DNA from: Nocardia terrae
Lineage (GTDB): Bacteria > Actinomycetota > Actinomycetes > Mycobacteriales > Mycobacteriaceae
Length of the DNA: 64,000 bases
Assembly: GCF_009760405.1 (NCBI RefSeq)
Contig: NZ_WRPP01000007.1
Coordinates: forward strand, 62,001 to 126,000
Direction of reading: 5' to 3'
The position numbers and the translations under genes were made by a program. The notes beneath the pieces were generated by a model. The model worked only from the letters and a program-made list of their open reading frames with translations, was not told where the DNA came from and made no database searches. This document shows positions 40,974 to 49,798 of the stretch, piece after piece. Positions within the stretch are counted from its first letter, which is position 1. Every line of letters starts with the position of its first letter.

Positions 40974-43562
40974 ATGGATCGGAGGCGCTTTCTGAAGCAC
41001 GCCGCGCAGCTGGGTGGTGCGGCCGGAGCCATGTCGATGCTCCCGCCGAGCCTGGTCCAGGCCTGGGCCGAACCGGCCCCACCCGGCGGGTGGGACCGCA
41101 TCGAGCATGTGGTGATCCTCATGCAGGAGAACCGATCCTTCGACCACTACTACGGCGGCATGGCCGGAGTGCGCGGCTACGCCGACCTCAACGCGCTCCA
41201 ACTGTCCACCGGACGCTCGGTCTTCCACCAGCCCGACGGCGGGCGCACCGTGCTGCCTTACCTCACCACGCTGCAGAACATCGACGGCACCGATCACGGA
41301 ACCGGTACCGGCCATGAGGCTTTCGCGTCCGGGCGGCACGACCGCTGGATCGCCGCCAAGGGCGAGGGCACCATGGTCGGCTACGACCGCGACAGCCTCG
41401 CCTTCTACTACCAGCTCGCCGAGGCGTTCACGCTCTGCGACGGCTACCACTGCTCGGTCAACGGGCCCACCGACCCCAACCGCATGTACCTGTTCAGCGG
41501 CACCGTGAAAAACCCGCTGGCCCTGGACAACTACGCGGAATCCCTGCAGACCTCGCTGTTCGCCGACGACATGAAGCTGCGCTGGATGCGCAGCCTGCCG
41601 GTCACCGGCATCGTGGACGCCGTGCTGGGCATGGTGCACGGCCTGACCAGCGCCCTGCCGCGGGCGCTCGACCAGGCGCTGGCCGGGCTCATCGCCCCGC
41701 CCACCGGCAACCTCTTCCTCTACGACGCGTTGCTCGGCCCCGACGCCGGGCGCTACGTCAACGAGGTGATCTTCGGCCTGCCCTGGACCACCTACGCCGA
41801 GCGGCTCGAGGAGCGCGGCATCGGCTGGCGCGTCTATCAGGAGTGGGACAACTACACCGACAACGCGCTGGACTTCTTCGCGTCCTTCCGCGAGGCCGCG
41901 CGCGCGGCGTTGAAGTACACCAATGGCGGCGGCACGCTCGCCTTCGAGAACTTCTTCCGTTATTACGATGACCTGCAACGGGATCCGAGCCGCGAGCCCG
42001 CCTACGCCGCCGCGCTGAAGCGCGGCATGGACGAGCTGACGCCGCGGCAGCGGGCACTGGTGGAGAAGGGCTTGCTGCGGGCGCGGACCGGAACGCTGGT
42101 CGAGTCCTTCCGCACCGACGTCGCGACGGGCCGGCTACCCAGGGTGTCGTGGATCGTCGCGCCCTATGTCGACTGCGAACACCCGGTCATGGGGCCGCGC
42201 AATGGCCAGGCCCTGGTCCACGGGGTGCTGGAGGCGCTGGCCGAACATCCCGAGGTCTTCGCCAAGACCGTCTTCATCCTCAATTACGACGAGAACGACG
42301 GCTATTTCGACCACGTTCCCGCGCCGACCCCACCGCCCGGCACGGCCGGTGAGTACTTCGGCGGCCACAATGTCGGCCTCGGGGCGCGGACACCGGCGAT
42401 CATCGTGTCGCCGTGGAGCAAGCAGGCGGTCTGCTCCGAATTGTTCGACCACACCTCGGTATTGAAGTTCCTCGAGCGCGTCACCGGTGTGGCCGAACCG
42501 AATATCAGCCCCTGGCGGCGGCAGATGTGCGGCGATCTGTCCTCGCTGTTCGACTTCGGCGCGCGGCGCACGCTCATCGTGCCCGCCGCCGCGCCGCGCG
42601 CCGAACAGTCGATGACCGGTGCGCCGCAACCACTTCCGTTCGTGGCACGGATGCCGAAGCAGCAGACCGGGCGCAAGGCGCGGGTGCCGCTGCCGTATCG
42701 GCCGCAGGCACGGTGCGCGCCCAATGACCGGGGCGGGGTCACGCTCACCCTCGAGAACGGCGGCATCGGGGCCGTGCACTGCCGGATTCATCCGAACGCC
42801 TTCGTCGCCGACTACACGCCGACCCTGGTCGACGTGGCCGGGGGCGGCACGGTCGCGCGCGACCTGCCCGCGGTGAACGGGCGCTACGACTACAGCGTCT
42901 ACGGTCCCGACGGCTTCCAGCGGCGCTTCGCCGGTGATCTCCAAGGCCCCTGCGGCGCACTGCGAGTCACCGCCACGGCGGCGACCTCGGGTAAACGAGC
43001 ACTCGGCTGGTCGTTCGAGAACGGTGGGGTGCAACCGGTTTCGATACTGGTCGTGTCCAACGCCTACCGCGCCGATGGCCCCTGGATCATCGAGGTCGGT
43101 GCGGGCGCGACCGAGCGGCGAGACATGGCCTGCGACAGTGACGCCGAAGGTGGGGGCTGGTACGACTTCAGCGTGACGGCCGACGCTGATGCGGGATTCC
43201 TGTGCAGAACAAGAGGATTCGTGGAGACGGGCGCGCCGGGGATGACAGCCGACGACGCCGCCCCCTTCGATCGCCTGCTGCTGGATCGATCCATGTACGA
43301 GCCCGGCCGGGATCTGGTCGTCAGCTACAGCCTGGCCGGCGCGGTGGCCGCGCACCGGCTCGAGGTCCGTCCGGACCCGGGCGGGCACATCCGGACCGTG
43401 GCGGCGACCTCGGCGGCGGGCACCCTGCCGTTGTCCCAGGGGGTCGCACGCGACCAGGTGATCTTCCCGTCGACCGGGCTGACCAGTGGGACCTACCTGC
43501 TGCAGCACCTCGATGACGCGGGTCGCCCGCTGGCTCGTCCCGTGCGGTTCCGCGTGCTGTAG
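40974..43562 (+). CDS. Phosphocholine-specific phospholipase C, Tat-exported
   Basis: 862 residues. The twin-Arg signal MDRRRFLKHAAQLGGAAGAM precedes an acid-phosphatase-type phosphoesterase domain: HVVILMQENRSFDHYYGG, NGPTDPNRMYLFSGT, LNYDENDGYFDHVPAP and GARTPAIIVSPWS with the metal and nucleophile residues. The C-terminal 200 residues form two related beta domains (DUF756 type). GGGGAG precedes the ATG at 40974. It releases diacylglycerol and phosphocholine from host or environmental phosphatidylcholine. Mycobacterial homologues are virulence factors; a role here in phosphate or lipid scavenging is possible. Confidence 0.92.
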   Translation: MDRRRFLKHAAQLGGAAGAMSMLPPSLVQAWAEPAPPGGWDRIEHVVILMQENRSFDHYYGGMAGVRGYADLNALQLSTGRSVFHQPDGGRTVLPYLTTLQNIDGTDHGTGTGHEAFASGRHDRWIAAKGEGTMVGYDRDSLAFYYQLAEAFTLCDGYHCSVNGPTDPNRMYLFSGTVKNPLALDNYAESLQTSLFADDMKLRWMRSLPVTGIVDAVLGMVHGLTSALPRALDQALAGLIAPPTGNLFLYDALLGPDAGRYVNEVIFGLPWTTYAERLEERGIGWRVYQEWDNYTDNALDFFASFREAARAALKYTNGGGTLAFENFFRYYDDLQRDPSREPAYAAALKRGMDELTPRQRALVEKGLLRARTGTLVESFRTDVATGRLPRVSWIVAPYVDCEHPVMGPRNGQALVHGVLEALAEHPEVFAKTVFILNYDENDGYFDHVPAPTPPPGTAGEYFGGHNVGLGARTPAIIVSPWSKQAVCSELFDHTSVLKFLERVTGVAEPNISPWRRQMCGDLSSLFDFGARRTLIVPAAAPRAEQSMTGAPQPLPFVARMPKQQTGRKARVPLPYRPQARCAPNDRGGVTLTLENGGIGAVHCRIHPNAFVADYTPTLVDVAGGGTVARDLPAVNGRYDYSVYGPDGFQRRFAGDLQGPCGALRVTATAATSGKRALGWSFENGGVQPVSILVVSNAYRADGPWIIEVGAGATERRDMACDSDAEGGGWYDFSVTADADAGFLCRTRGFVETGAPGMTADDAAPFDRLLLDRSMYEPGRDLVVSYSLAGAVAAHRLEVRPDPGGHIRTVAATSAAGTLPLSQGVARDQVIFPSTGLTSGTYLLQHLDDAGRPLARPVRFRVL

Positions 43563-43576
43563 CTGAAACCCGTTCT

Positions 43577-43598
43577 AGACAGAATTGGCATTTTGTCT
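43577..43598. promoter_or_regulatory. Inverted repeat operator upstream of P450
   Basis: AGACAGAAT-tggc-ATTTTGTCT has 9-base arms with one mismatch, ending 12 bases before the P450 ATG. The AGACA/TGTCT ends fit a TetR-type dimer site, and the TetR gene lies just downstream of the P450. Repression is inferred. Confidence 0.6.
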
Positions 43599-43610
43599 TA
43601 CCGTCGATTC

Positions 43611-44846
43611 ATGAGTTCAACGGCGTCTCATGCGGTGCGATTCGAGCTGCGGTCCGGGGAGACCTGGCGCGATCCCTATCCCATGTATTCCCAACTGCGC
43701 GACCATGATCCGGTCCACCGGGTGATCCCGGACGGCCACGAATCCGACGACTTCTACGTGCTCTCCCGTCACGCGGACGTATACGCGGCCGCGCGGGACC
43801 CCGAAACCTTCTCCTCAGCCTCCGGGCTGACCGTCGACTACGCCGACCTGGTGTCCGCGATCCTCGGGCCGGTGAAGCCGTTCGTCTTCATGGATCCGCC
43901 CGAGCACACCGACTTCCGCCGGCGAGTATCGCCGGGATTCACGCCACGCCAGGTGAATTCGGTGGAGCCCGCGGTGCGCAAGTTCATCGTCGAGCGCATC
44001 GAGCGGTTGCGCGCCGAGGGCGCGGGCGACATCGTCAAGGACCTGTTCAAGCCGCTGCCCACCATGGTCGTGGCCCACTATCTCGGTGTGCCAGAACAGG
44101 ATTGGGGCAAGTTCGACGGCTGGACCGAGCGCATCGTGGGCGGCGCGGTCGAGGGCGCGGGCCTGGCCGCGGGCGGGCAGGACGGTTTCACCGCGGTCGG
44201 TGAACTGGCCGCCTACTTCGCCGAGCTCATCGAGCGGCGGCGCGCCGAACCCGGCGACGACACCATCTCCCACCTGCTCGCCTCCGGCCTCGGCGCGGAC
44301 GGCGACAACGAGGGCATCGTGGCGATCCTCGGCTTCGCGTTCACCATGATCACCGGCGGTAACGACACCACCACCGGAAACCTCGGCGGCGCGGTGCAAT
44401 TGCTCACCGCCAACCCGGACCAGCACCGCATCCTGGTGGAGAATCCGGCCCTCATCCCCGACGCCATCGAGGAATTCCTCCGCATGACCTCCCCGGTGCA
44501 GGGCCTGGCGCGGGCTACGACCCGCGACGTGGAACTGCACGGCGTCACCATCCCCGCGGGCCGCAAGGTGCTGCTCCTCTACGGCTCGGCCAACCGCGAC
44601 GAACGCGAATTCGGCCCCACCGCCGCCGAACTCGACGTGCGTCGCAATCCCAAGCGCATCATGACCTTCAGCCACGGCCACCACCACTGCCTCGGCGCGG
44701 CCGCCGCCCGCATGCAGGCCCGCGTAGCCCTCGAGGAATTGCTCTCCCGCTGCCCCGATTTCACCGTCGACCTCGACAACGTCCAGTGGTCCCACGGCAA
44801 CTACGTCCGCTGGCCGGTCTCGGTGCCGTTCCGCGCGCAGGGCTGA
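43611..44846 (+). CDS. Cytochrome P450
   Basis: 411 residues of the class I actinobacterial P450 family. The I-helix motif is GGNDTTTG, the ExxR-containing helix follows in EEFLRMTSPVQGLAR, and the haem Cys is in FSHGHHHCLGAAAARMQ. No ferredoxin gene is nearby, so redox partners are supplied elsewhere. The ATG at 43611 lacks a ribosome-binding site but follows a probable operator. It is upstream of a TetR gene and probably starts the local catabolic group. The substrate is unknown. Confidence 0.94.
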   Translation: MSSTASHAVRFELRSGETWRDPYPMYSQLRDHDPVHRVIPDGHESDDFYVLSRHADVYAAARDPETFSSASGLTVDYADLVSAILGPVKPFVFMDPPEHTDFRRRVSPGFTPRQVNSVEPAVRKFIVERIERLRAEGAGDIVKDLFKPLPTMVVAHYLGVPEQDWGKFDGWTERIVGGAVEGAGLAAGGQDGFTAVGELAAYFAELIERRRAEPGDDTISHLLASGLGADGDNEGIVAILGFAFTMITGGNDTTTGNLGGAVQLLTANPDQHRILVENPALIPDAIEEFLRMTSPVQGLARATTRDVELHGVTIPAGRKVLLLYGSANRDEREFGPTAAELDVRRNPKRIMTFSHGHHHCLGAAAARMQARVALEELLSRCPDFTVDLDNVQWSHGNYVRWPVSVPFRAQG

Positions 44847-45026
44847 GTTGCGCCCGAGGGGCCGCGGCTGGTCTCCCGGCGAGCGGGCAGGACGGTACGG
44901 GAGTCACCGCCCGATCCGTGGGTCGACGCGGGCGGGCGGTCGCTCGGCCACCTGATGTCGGCCCGGTTGCGACACCCGCATGGTGCGCGGGCAGAGTGTG
45001 GTCGGTGGATAGCGAAAGGACGCAGC

Positions 45027-45596
45027 ATGAGCCGAGACTGGCTGGCCGATGATCGCGCCGATCTGGCCGCCGAGCGCATTTTGGACGCGGCCGCGCGCCT
45101 GTTCGCAGAGCGGGGCGTGACCGCCGTCGGCATGGGCGACATCGCCAAGGCGGCGGGGTGCTCGCGGGCCACCCTGTATCGGTACTTCGAGAACCGGCAG
45201 GCCGTCCGGCTGGCCTTCGTGCACCGCGCCACCCGCCGCATCGCCGCGGGCATCTTCCAACAGGTCGGGTCGATCGAGGATCCGGGCGAGCGGGTCGTCA
45301 CCGCCATGCTCGGCGCGATTCACGCGGTCCGCGCCGACCCCATGCTCATCGCCTGGTTCCGGCCCGGCGAATCCGGCCCGGCCGGTCGCATCAGCCAGGA
45401 CTCCGACGTCATCGAATCCATTGCGGGGGGCCTGTTCACGACCGACGCCCTCACCGACCCCGAACGCAGCCGCCTGGCCCGCTGGCTCACCCGCATCATC
45501 GTCTCCTTCCTCGCCGCGCCCGGCCGCGACGACGCCGAAGAGCGCGCCATGCTCGAGGAATTCGTCGTCCCGGTGGTCACCCGCGCCGTCGTGTGA
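45027..45596 (+). CDS. TetR-family transcriptional regulator
   Basis: 189 residues. The HTH is at about residues 30-55 (GMGDIAKAAGCSRATLYRYF). AAAGGA lies upstream of the ATG at 45027. Being 180 bases downstream of the P450, it is the best candidate to bind the 43577-43598 repeat. Confidence 0.9.
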   Translation: MSRDWLADDRADLAAERILDAAARLFAERGVTAVGMGDIAKAAGCSRATLYRYFENRQAVRLAFVHRATRRIAAGIFQQVGSIEDPGERVVTAMLGAIHAVRADPMLIAWFRPGESGPAGRISQDSDVIESIAGGLFTTDALTDPERSRLARWLTRIIVSFLAAPGRDDAEERAMLEEFVVPVVTRAVV

Positions 45597-45619
45597 GTCT
45601 GCGGCTAGGGTCGACGATC

Positions 45620-45994
45620 GTGTCAGCTCCGCAGTCGCTCACCGAAGTTCGCGCCCGCATCGATGCCCTCGACGACGAGTTGATCAGGCTGCTGGCCGAC
45701 CGGCAGCGGTTGGTCCGCACCGCCGCGATCTTCAAAACCGACGAACAGGCCGTCCGCGCCCCCGGCCGTGTGGAGCAGGTGGTGGAGCTGGCCCGGGATC
45801 GCGCCACCGCGGCGGGTCTCGAACCCGCTGTCGCCGAAGCGGTGTGGCGGGCCATGATCGGTGCCTTCATCAATCTGGAGCTGGACGAGCACGCCACCCG
45901 GCAACGGGGGAGTCAGGGTTCCGGCGGGGATGCCGCCGAGTCGACCGGTCTCGACGGCGATTCCACGGGCTCGGTTCGGCTCTCGGCGCGCTGA
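45620..45994 (+). CDS. Chorismate mutase (AroQ-type)
   Basis: 124 residues. The helical AroQ pattern is clear: TEVRARIDALDDELIRLLAD, RQRLVRTAAIFK, VEQVVELARDRA and EAVWRAMIGAFINLELDEH. The essential Arg and Lys positions appear in VRARID and IFKTDE. Chorismate to prephenate is the expected reaction, though some such proteins act on isochorismate. A GTG start is chosen. The last 82 bases overlap the convergent monooxygenase gene, so the C-terminal tail after residue 98 is probably disordered. Confidence 0.8.
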   Translation: MSAPQSLTEVRARIDALDDELIRLLADRQRLVRTAAIFKTDEQAVRAPGRVEQVVELARDRATAAGLEPAVAEAVWRAMIGAFINLELDEHATRQRGSQGSGGDAAESTGLDGDSTGSVRLSAR

Positions 45995-47433
45995 CCCAGG
46001 TCGTAATCGACCGGATCCGGGGCGCTGCGGATCAGCTTCTCGTAGCGGCCCGGGGTCCACGGCCACAAGGCGGGCAGTCCGTCCTTGCCCAGATACCAGC
46101 TGGTGCAACCGGTGGTCCACACCGTGCTCGGGGCGGCGGCCCGCATGCGCGCGTTGTAGCGGTCGGTGGCGGCGTGGGTCGGCGCTACGGTCGCGAATTC
46201 GCCTGCCCGCCACCGTCGCAACCAGCCGACGATGCGCGCGGACTGTGCCTCGGCGACCGCGGTCAGGGGATGGTTGGCGAAGGGACTGTGCGGGCCGACG
46301 AGCATGAACAGATTCGGAAAGTCCGGCATCATCACGCCCTCGAAGGCGCGCGGACCCTGTGCCCAGGCCCGATCCAGGGTGCGGCCGCCCGCGCCGGTGA
46401 TCGCCATCGGGCGCATGAACGCCTGTGAGTCGAATCCCGTTGCCAGCACCAGGATGTCGAGTTCGTGCAGGCGGCCCGAGACGGTGACCACGCCGCGCTT
46501 CTCGACGTGGTCGATGCCGTCGGTCTCCAGCGTGACGTCGGGGCGCTGCACGGCCTGGTAGAAGCGGTCCGACACCACCAGCCGCTTGCACATGGCCTGA
46601 TAGTCCGGCGTCAGTTTGCGGCGCAGCTCGGGGTCCTTGACCGAGCGCAGGTTTCGCTCCACCACCCACTGGATGAGCCGCCGCACCCGGCCGGGATGCA
46701 CCAGCCCCTGCGAGAACACCGCGAAGGCGGCGCGATTGCCCGAGTAAGGCAGCACGCCCAGTGCCGGGGCCAGCCGGTACAGCGTTTTCGCCACCGGAGT
46801 GTAGGCCCGGTTGACCGTCGGCAGGATCCACTGCGGAGTCCGTTGGAACAGCACGACTTCGGGCACCGCACCCGCCAGCGCGCTCACCAGCTGGGTGCCG
46901 GTGGATCCGGTGCCGATCACCCCGACCCGCTTGCCGGTCAGCTCGACATCGTGCCGCCAGCGCGACGAGTGCATGAGCGTGCCGCCGAACTCGTCCAGGC
47001 CCGCGATGTCGGGCCGATTCGGGTGGTGCAGGAATCCCGTTGCGCACATGAGGAAGTCGAAGCGCTCGGTCTTGCCGTCCGAGGTGCTGACGCGCCAGCC
47101 GGTCCCCTCGAACTCCGCGCCCGTCACCTCGGTGCCGAATCGGGTGCGCGCGGGCAGCCGGTGCTCGTGCGCCACCCGGACCAGATAGTCCTTGATCTCC
47201 GGTCCCGCCGAATACAGCCGTGTCCAGGCGGGATTCCTGGCGAAGGTGAACTGGTAGTACCGCGAGGGCACATCGCAGACCAGCCCCGGATAGCTGTTGT
47301 CCCGCCAGGTGCCGCCGTAATCGTGGGCCTTCTCGAAGAGGACGAAGTCGGTGAACCCGGCCTGCCGCAGGGCGACTCCGAGGCAGATTCCGGAGATTCC
47401 GGCACCCACGATGGCGATCCGAGGTGTGTTCAT
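45913..47433 (-). CDS. FAD-dependent (Baeyer-Villiger type) monooxygenase
   Basis: 506 residues of the flavin monooxygenase/BVMO group. IAIVGAGISGICLGVAL is the FAD-binding GxGxxG, GTWRDNSYPGLVCDVPSRYY follows, VGVIGTGSTGTQLV is the NADPH-binding GxGxxG, and LVLATGF is present. The BVMO signature FxGxxxHxxxW appears modified here as LMHSSRW. The ATG at 47433 begins at the conserved N-terminus. It shares a promoter region with the divergent alcohol dehydrogenase. The likely reaction is oxygen insertion into a ketone or N/S-oxygenation. The substrate is unknown. Confidence 0.9.
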   Translation of the reverse strand: MNTPRIAIVGAGISGICLGVALRQAGFTDFVLFEKAHDYGGTWRDNSYPGLVCDVPSRYYQFTFARNPAWTRLYSAGPEIKDYLVRVAHEHRLPARTRFGTEVTGAEFEGTGWRVSTSDGKTERFDFLMCATGFLHHPNRPDIAGLDEFGGTLMHSSRWRHDVELTGKRVGVIGTGSTGTQLVSALAGAVPEVVLFQRTPQWILPTVNRAYTPVAKTLYRLAPALGVLPYSGNRAAFAVFSQGLVHPGRVRRLIQWVVERNLRSVKDPELRRKLTPDYQAMCKRLVVSDRFYQAVQRPDVTLETDGIDHVEKRGVVTVSGRLHELDILVLATGFDSQAFMRPMAITGAGGRTLDRAWAQGPRAFEGVMMPDFPNLFMLVGPHSPFANHPLTAVAEAQSARIVGWLRRWRAGEFATVAPTHAATDRYNARMRAAAPSTVWTTGCTSWYLGKDGLPALWPWTPGRYEKLIRSAPDPVDYDLGQRAESRTEPVESPSRPVDSAASPPEP

Positions 47434-47438
47434 ATTTA

Positions 47439-47466
47439 TCGCTAGACCCTCCGTCATTCGCTAGAC
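47439..47466. promoter_or_regulatory. Direct repeats TCGCTAGAC in divergent promoter
   Basis: TCGCTAGAC at 47439-47447 and again at 47458-47466, a 19-base period close to two helical turns. They lie between the monooxygenase and the alcohol dehydrogenase starts. The CTAGAC core also occurs at 43575-43580 upstream of the P450. A shared regulator is possible. Confidence 0.45.
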
Positions 47467-47549
47467 GCAGTGTAAAGCGAGTGCTACCGTGTGCGCCAGG
47501 TCACAAGCTCGTGGCACGTCAGATCAGAGGCAGAAGGCAAGGAAGCACG

Positions 47550-48590
47550 ATGCGCGCACTGCAGTGGATCGGTCCGGAGAAGGTGCAGATCAACGACATT
47601 CCCGTCCCGGACATCGGCCCCACCGACCTGCTCGTCAAGGTCGGCGCCGCGGGTGTCTGCCACTCCGATCTGACCCTGGTCAACTTCCCGATCCAGCTGC
47701 GCGAGGAACCGCTCACCCTCGGCCACGAGATCGCGGGCACCGTCGAGGCCATCGGCTCGGACGTGAACGGCCGCGAGATCGGCGAGCGCGGCGTGGTCTA
47801 CCTGTTCTGGACCTGCGGCGTCTGCCGCGAATGCGTGAGCGGCAACGAGAACGTCTGCCTGGCCGCCGGCCGCGTCGCCATGCCGCCCTGCCCGGGGCTC
47901 ACCATGGACGGCGGCATGTCGGAGTACGTGCGCATCCCGGCGAGCGCTTTCGTGCCGATCGGCGATCTCGACTTCCTGCAGGCCGCGCCGGTCGCCGATG
48001 CGGCGCTGACCGCCTACCACGCCATCAACGGCGCGCGAGAAGCCTTGCGGCCCGGCGGAACCGCCGTGGCCATCGGCATCGGCGGGCTCGGGCACGTGGG
48101 CGTGCAGATCCTCAACGCCATCTCCGGGGTGCGGGTGATCGCGGTGGACCAGGCGCAGGAGAAGCTGGACCTGGCCGCGGATTGCGGTGCGGCACTGGGC
48201 ATCCTGTCCGGGCCCGACGCCGCCAAGGAGATCCTCGATCTCACCGACGGCCGCGGCGCGGACGCCGTCTTCGACTTCGCGGGAGTGGACGCCACCGCCA
48301 GGCTGGCCTGTGAGACCGTGGCTCCCAACGGGGCCTACCGCATGGTCGGACTCGGCGGCGGCGCGCCGGAGATCACCGCCGGGCCCGCGGGTGGGCCCGG
48401 CTGGCCGTGGGGTGCGACGGTGCGAAAGTCGCTGGGCGGCACGCGAAGTGACCTGCACGCCTGTGTCGCCCTGGCGCAGGCGGGCAAGCTGCACATGGAG
48501 GTCGAACGCTTCGACCTGGCCGACGGGCCCGAGGCCCTGCGCCGCCTGGACGCGGGCCACATCCGCGGCCGCGCGGTGCTGGTGCCCTGA
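47550..48590 (+). CDS. Zinc-dependent alcohol dehydrogenase
   Basis: 346 residues of the medium-chain dehydrogenase family. The catalytic zinc region has GVCHSDLT and LGHEIAGTVE. The structural zinc is in CGVCRECVSGNENVC, with four Cys. The nucleotide-binding motif is GIGGLGHVGVQ. AAGGAAG precedes the ATG. It is divergent from the monooxygenase and faces the alpha/beta hydrolase tail to tail. A role in oxidising an alcohol to a ketone or aldehyde in the same pathway is inferred. Confidence 0.92.
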   Translation: MRALQWIGPEKVQINDIPVPDIGPTDLLVKVGAAGVCHSDLTLVNFPIQLREEPLTLGHEIAGTVEAIGSDVNGREIGERGVVYLFWTCGVCRECVSGNENVCLAAGRVAMPPCPGLTMDGGMSEYVRIPASAFVPIGDLDFLQAAPVADAALTAYHAINGAREALRPGGTAVAIGIGGLGHVGVQILNAISGVRVIAVDQAQEKLDLAADCGAALGILSGPDAAKEILDLTDGRGADAVFDFAGVDATARLACETVAPNGAYRMVGLGGGAPEITAGPAGGPGWPWGATVRKSLGGTRSDLHACVALAQAGKLHMEVERFDLADGPEALRRLDAGHIRGRAVLVP

Positions 48591-49514
48591 TCAGGCGTCG
48601 ATCTCGCCCAGGAACTTCGCGACCCGGGCGGCGATCTCGTCCGGGAACTCGCCGTTGATGGCGTGCGAGGCTTCCGGCCACACCTCGAACTGCCCGCCGG
48701 GCAACAGCTTTCGCGCCTTGTCCACGGTCCTGCGCGCGTTCTGCACGATGCTGCGCCCGCCGTAGATGCCGAGGATCGGCATCCCGAGCGTCGAAAGCTG
48801 TTCCTTGGTCGGCTTTTTCGTCATCGGCAGGTACGCCGCGAAATCCTTCATGCCGGAGGCGATCAGCCGCCCCTCGGGCAGCTCCTCCGGTGCCGACACC
48901 CCGCCGGAGATCCAGCTCAACAACTTGTTGCGCCAGGCGTCCGGCATCCCGGGCAGCACCGACCCCAGCGACACTGTGATCATCTTCCAGGTCACCCCGC
49001 CGAACACGAACGGCGAATCCAGAATGCTCAACGACGCCACCCGATCCGGATGGTGCACCGCCAGATTCACCGCCGCCCACCCGCCGATCGACACGCCCAG
49101 CAGATGCACCGGCCGAGATTCCAACTCCGCCAACGCCTCCGACAGCCACGCCGCCTGATCCACCTCATCGGTCAGCGGCTTGCTCTGCACACTCAACCCC
49201 GGCTCGCCGAGCAGATCCACCGTGATCACCGGCCGCACCGCCATCAACCCCGGCAGATTCGCCGCCCACATCGGCGTCGCAGCCTGCCGCCCCGGCAACA
49301 GCAGCAGCGGCGTCGCCCCGCCCTCCCCGAACCGATAAGCCCGCACATCCCCGAAACTGGTTGGCACATTGATCGTCTCGCGCACGCTCGGCAGCATCCC
49401 GAACCCATCCCGATACGCCCCCGCATACCGCCGATACCCCGCCGTCTCACGGAAGTACCCGACCCGCTTGCCCTTGAACTTCGGCCCCACGTTGCTCTCG
49501 GGAAACTCGACCAT
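48591..49514 (-). CDS. Alpha/beta hydrolase
   Basis: 307 residues. LLLLPGRQAATPMW contains the oxyanion region, GVSIGGWAAV is the nucleophile elbow (Ser), ILGIYGGRSI is the acid strand, and the catalytic His is in ASHAIN. It is cytoplasmic. It is convergent with the alcohol dehydrogenase with no gap. In combination with a BVMO-type enzyme it could open a lactone or ester. The substrate is unknown. Confidence 0.88.
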   Translation of the reverse strand: MVEFPESNVGPKFKGKRVGYFRETAGYRRYAGAYRDGFGMLPSVRETINVPTSFGDVRAYRFGEGGATPLLLLPGRQAATPMWAANLPGLMAVRPVITVDLLGEPGLSVQSKPLTDEVDQAAWLSEALAELESRPVHLLGVSIGGWAAVNLAVHHPDRVASLSILDSPFVFGGVTWKMITVSLGSVLPGMPDAWRNKLLSWISGGVSAPEELPEGRLIASGMKDFAAYLPMTKKPTKEQLSTLGMPILGIYGGRSIVQNARRTVDKARKLLPGGQFEVWPEASHAINGEFPDEIAARVAKFLGEIDA

Positions 49515-49680
49515 GCCCCCAGGCTAATCTCCCCCATGGGGTGCCATGAAGACCGTGGAAGCCGAAGCCGTGTGATGACCGCTATCGCGACTCCCATGGG
49601 GAGGATTCGGCTGGACGAGGTTGCACGCGATCGCCGGAATCATCAAGACGTCGAGGAATACCGGCGACCCCACCTGCCGG

Positions 49681-49706
49681 GCCGATGATGAAGGCCGATG
49701 ATGAAG
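49681..49706. repeat. Two tandem copies of GCCGATGATGAAG
   Basis: A 13-base unit repeated twice without gap in the 284-base stretch between the hydrolase and the next gene. No function is evident. Confidence 0.6.
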
Positions 49707-49798
49707 GCGACCATGACAATTCCGGCCTCAGTGATGGCGAAGTGGTGCGGCGATTCTGTGGTGAGGAGTTGATTCCCGCAAAGCCCGTCGGGTGAATC

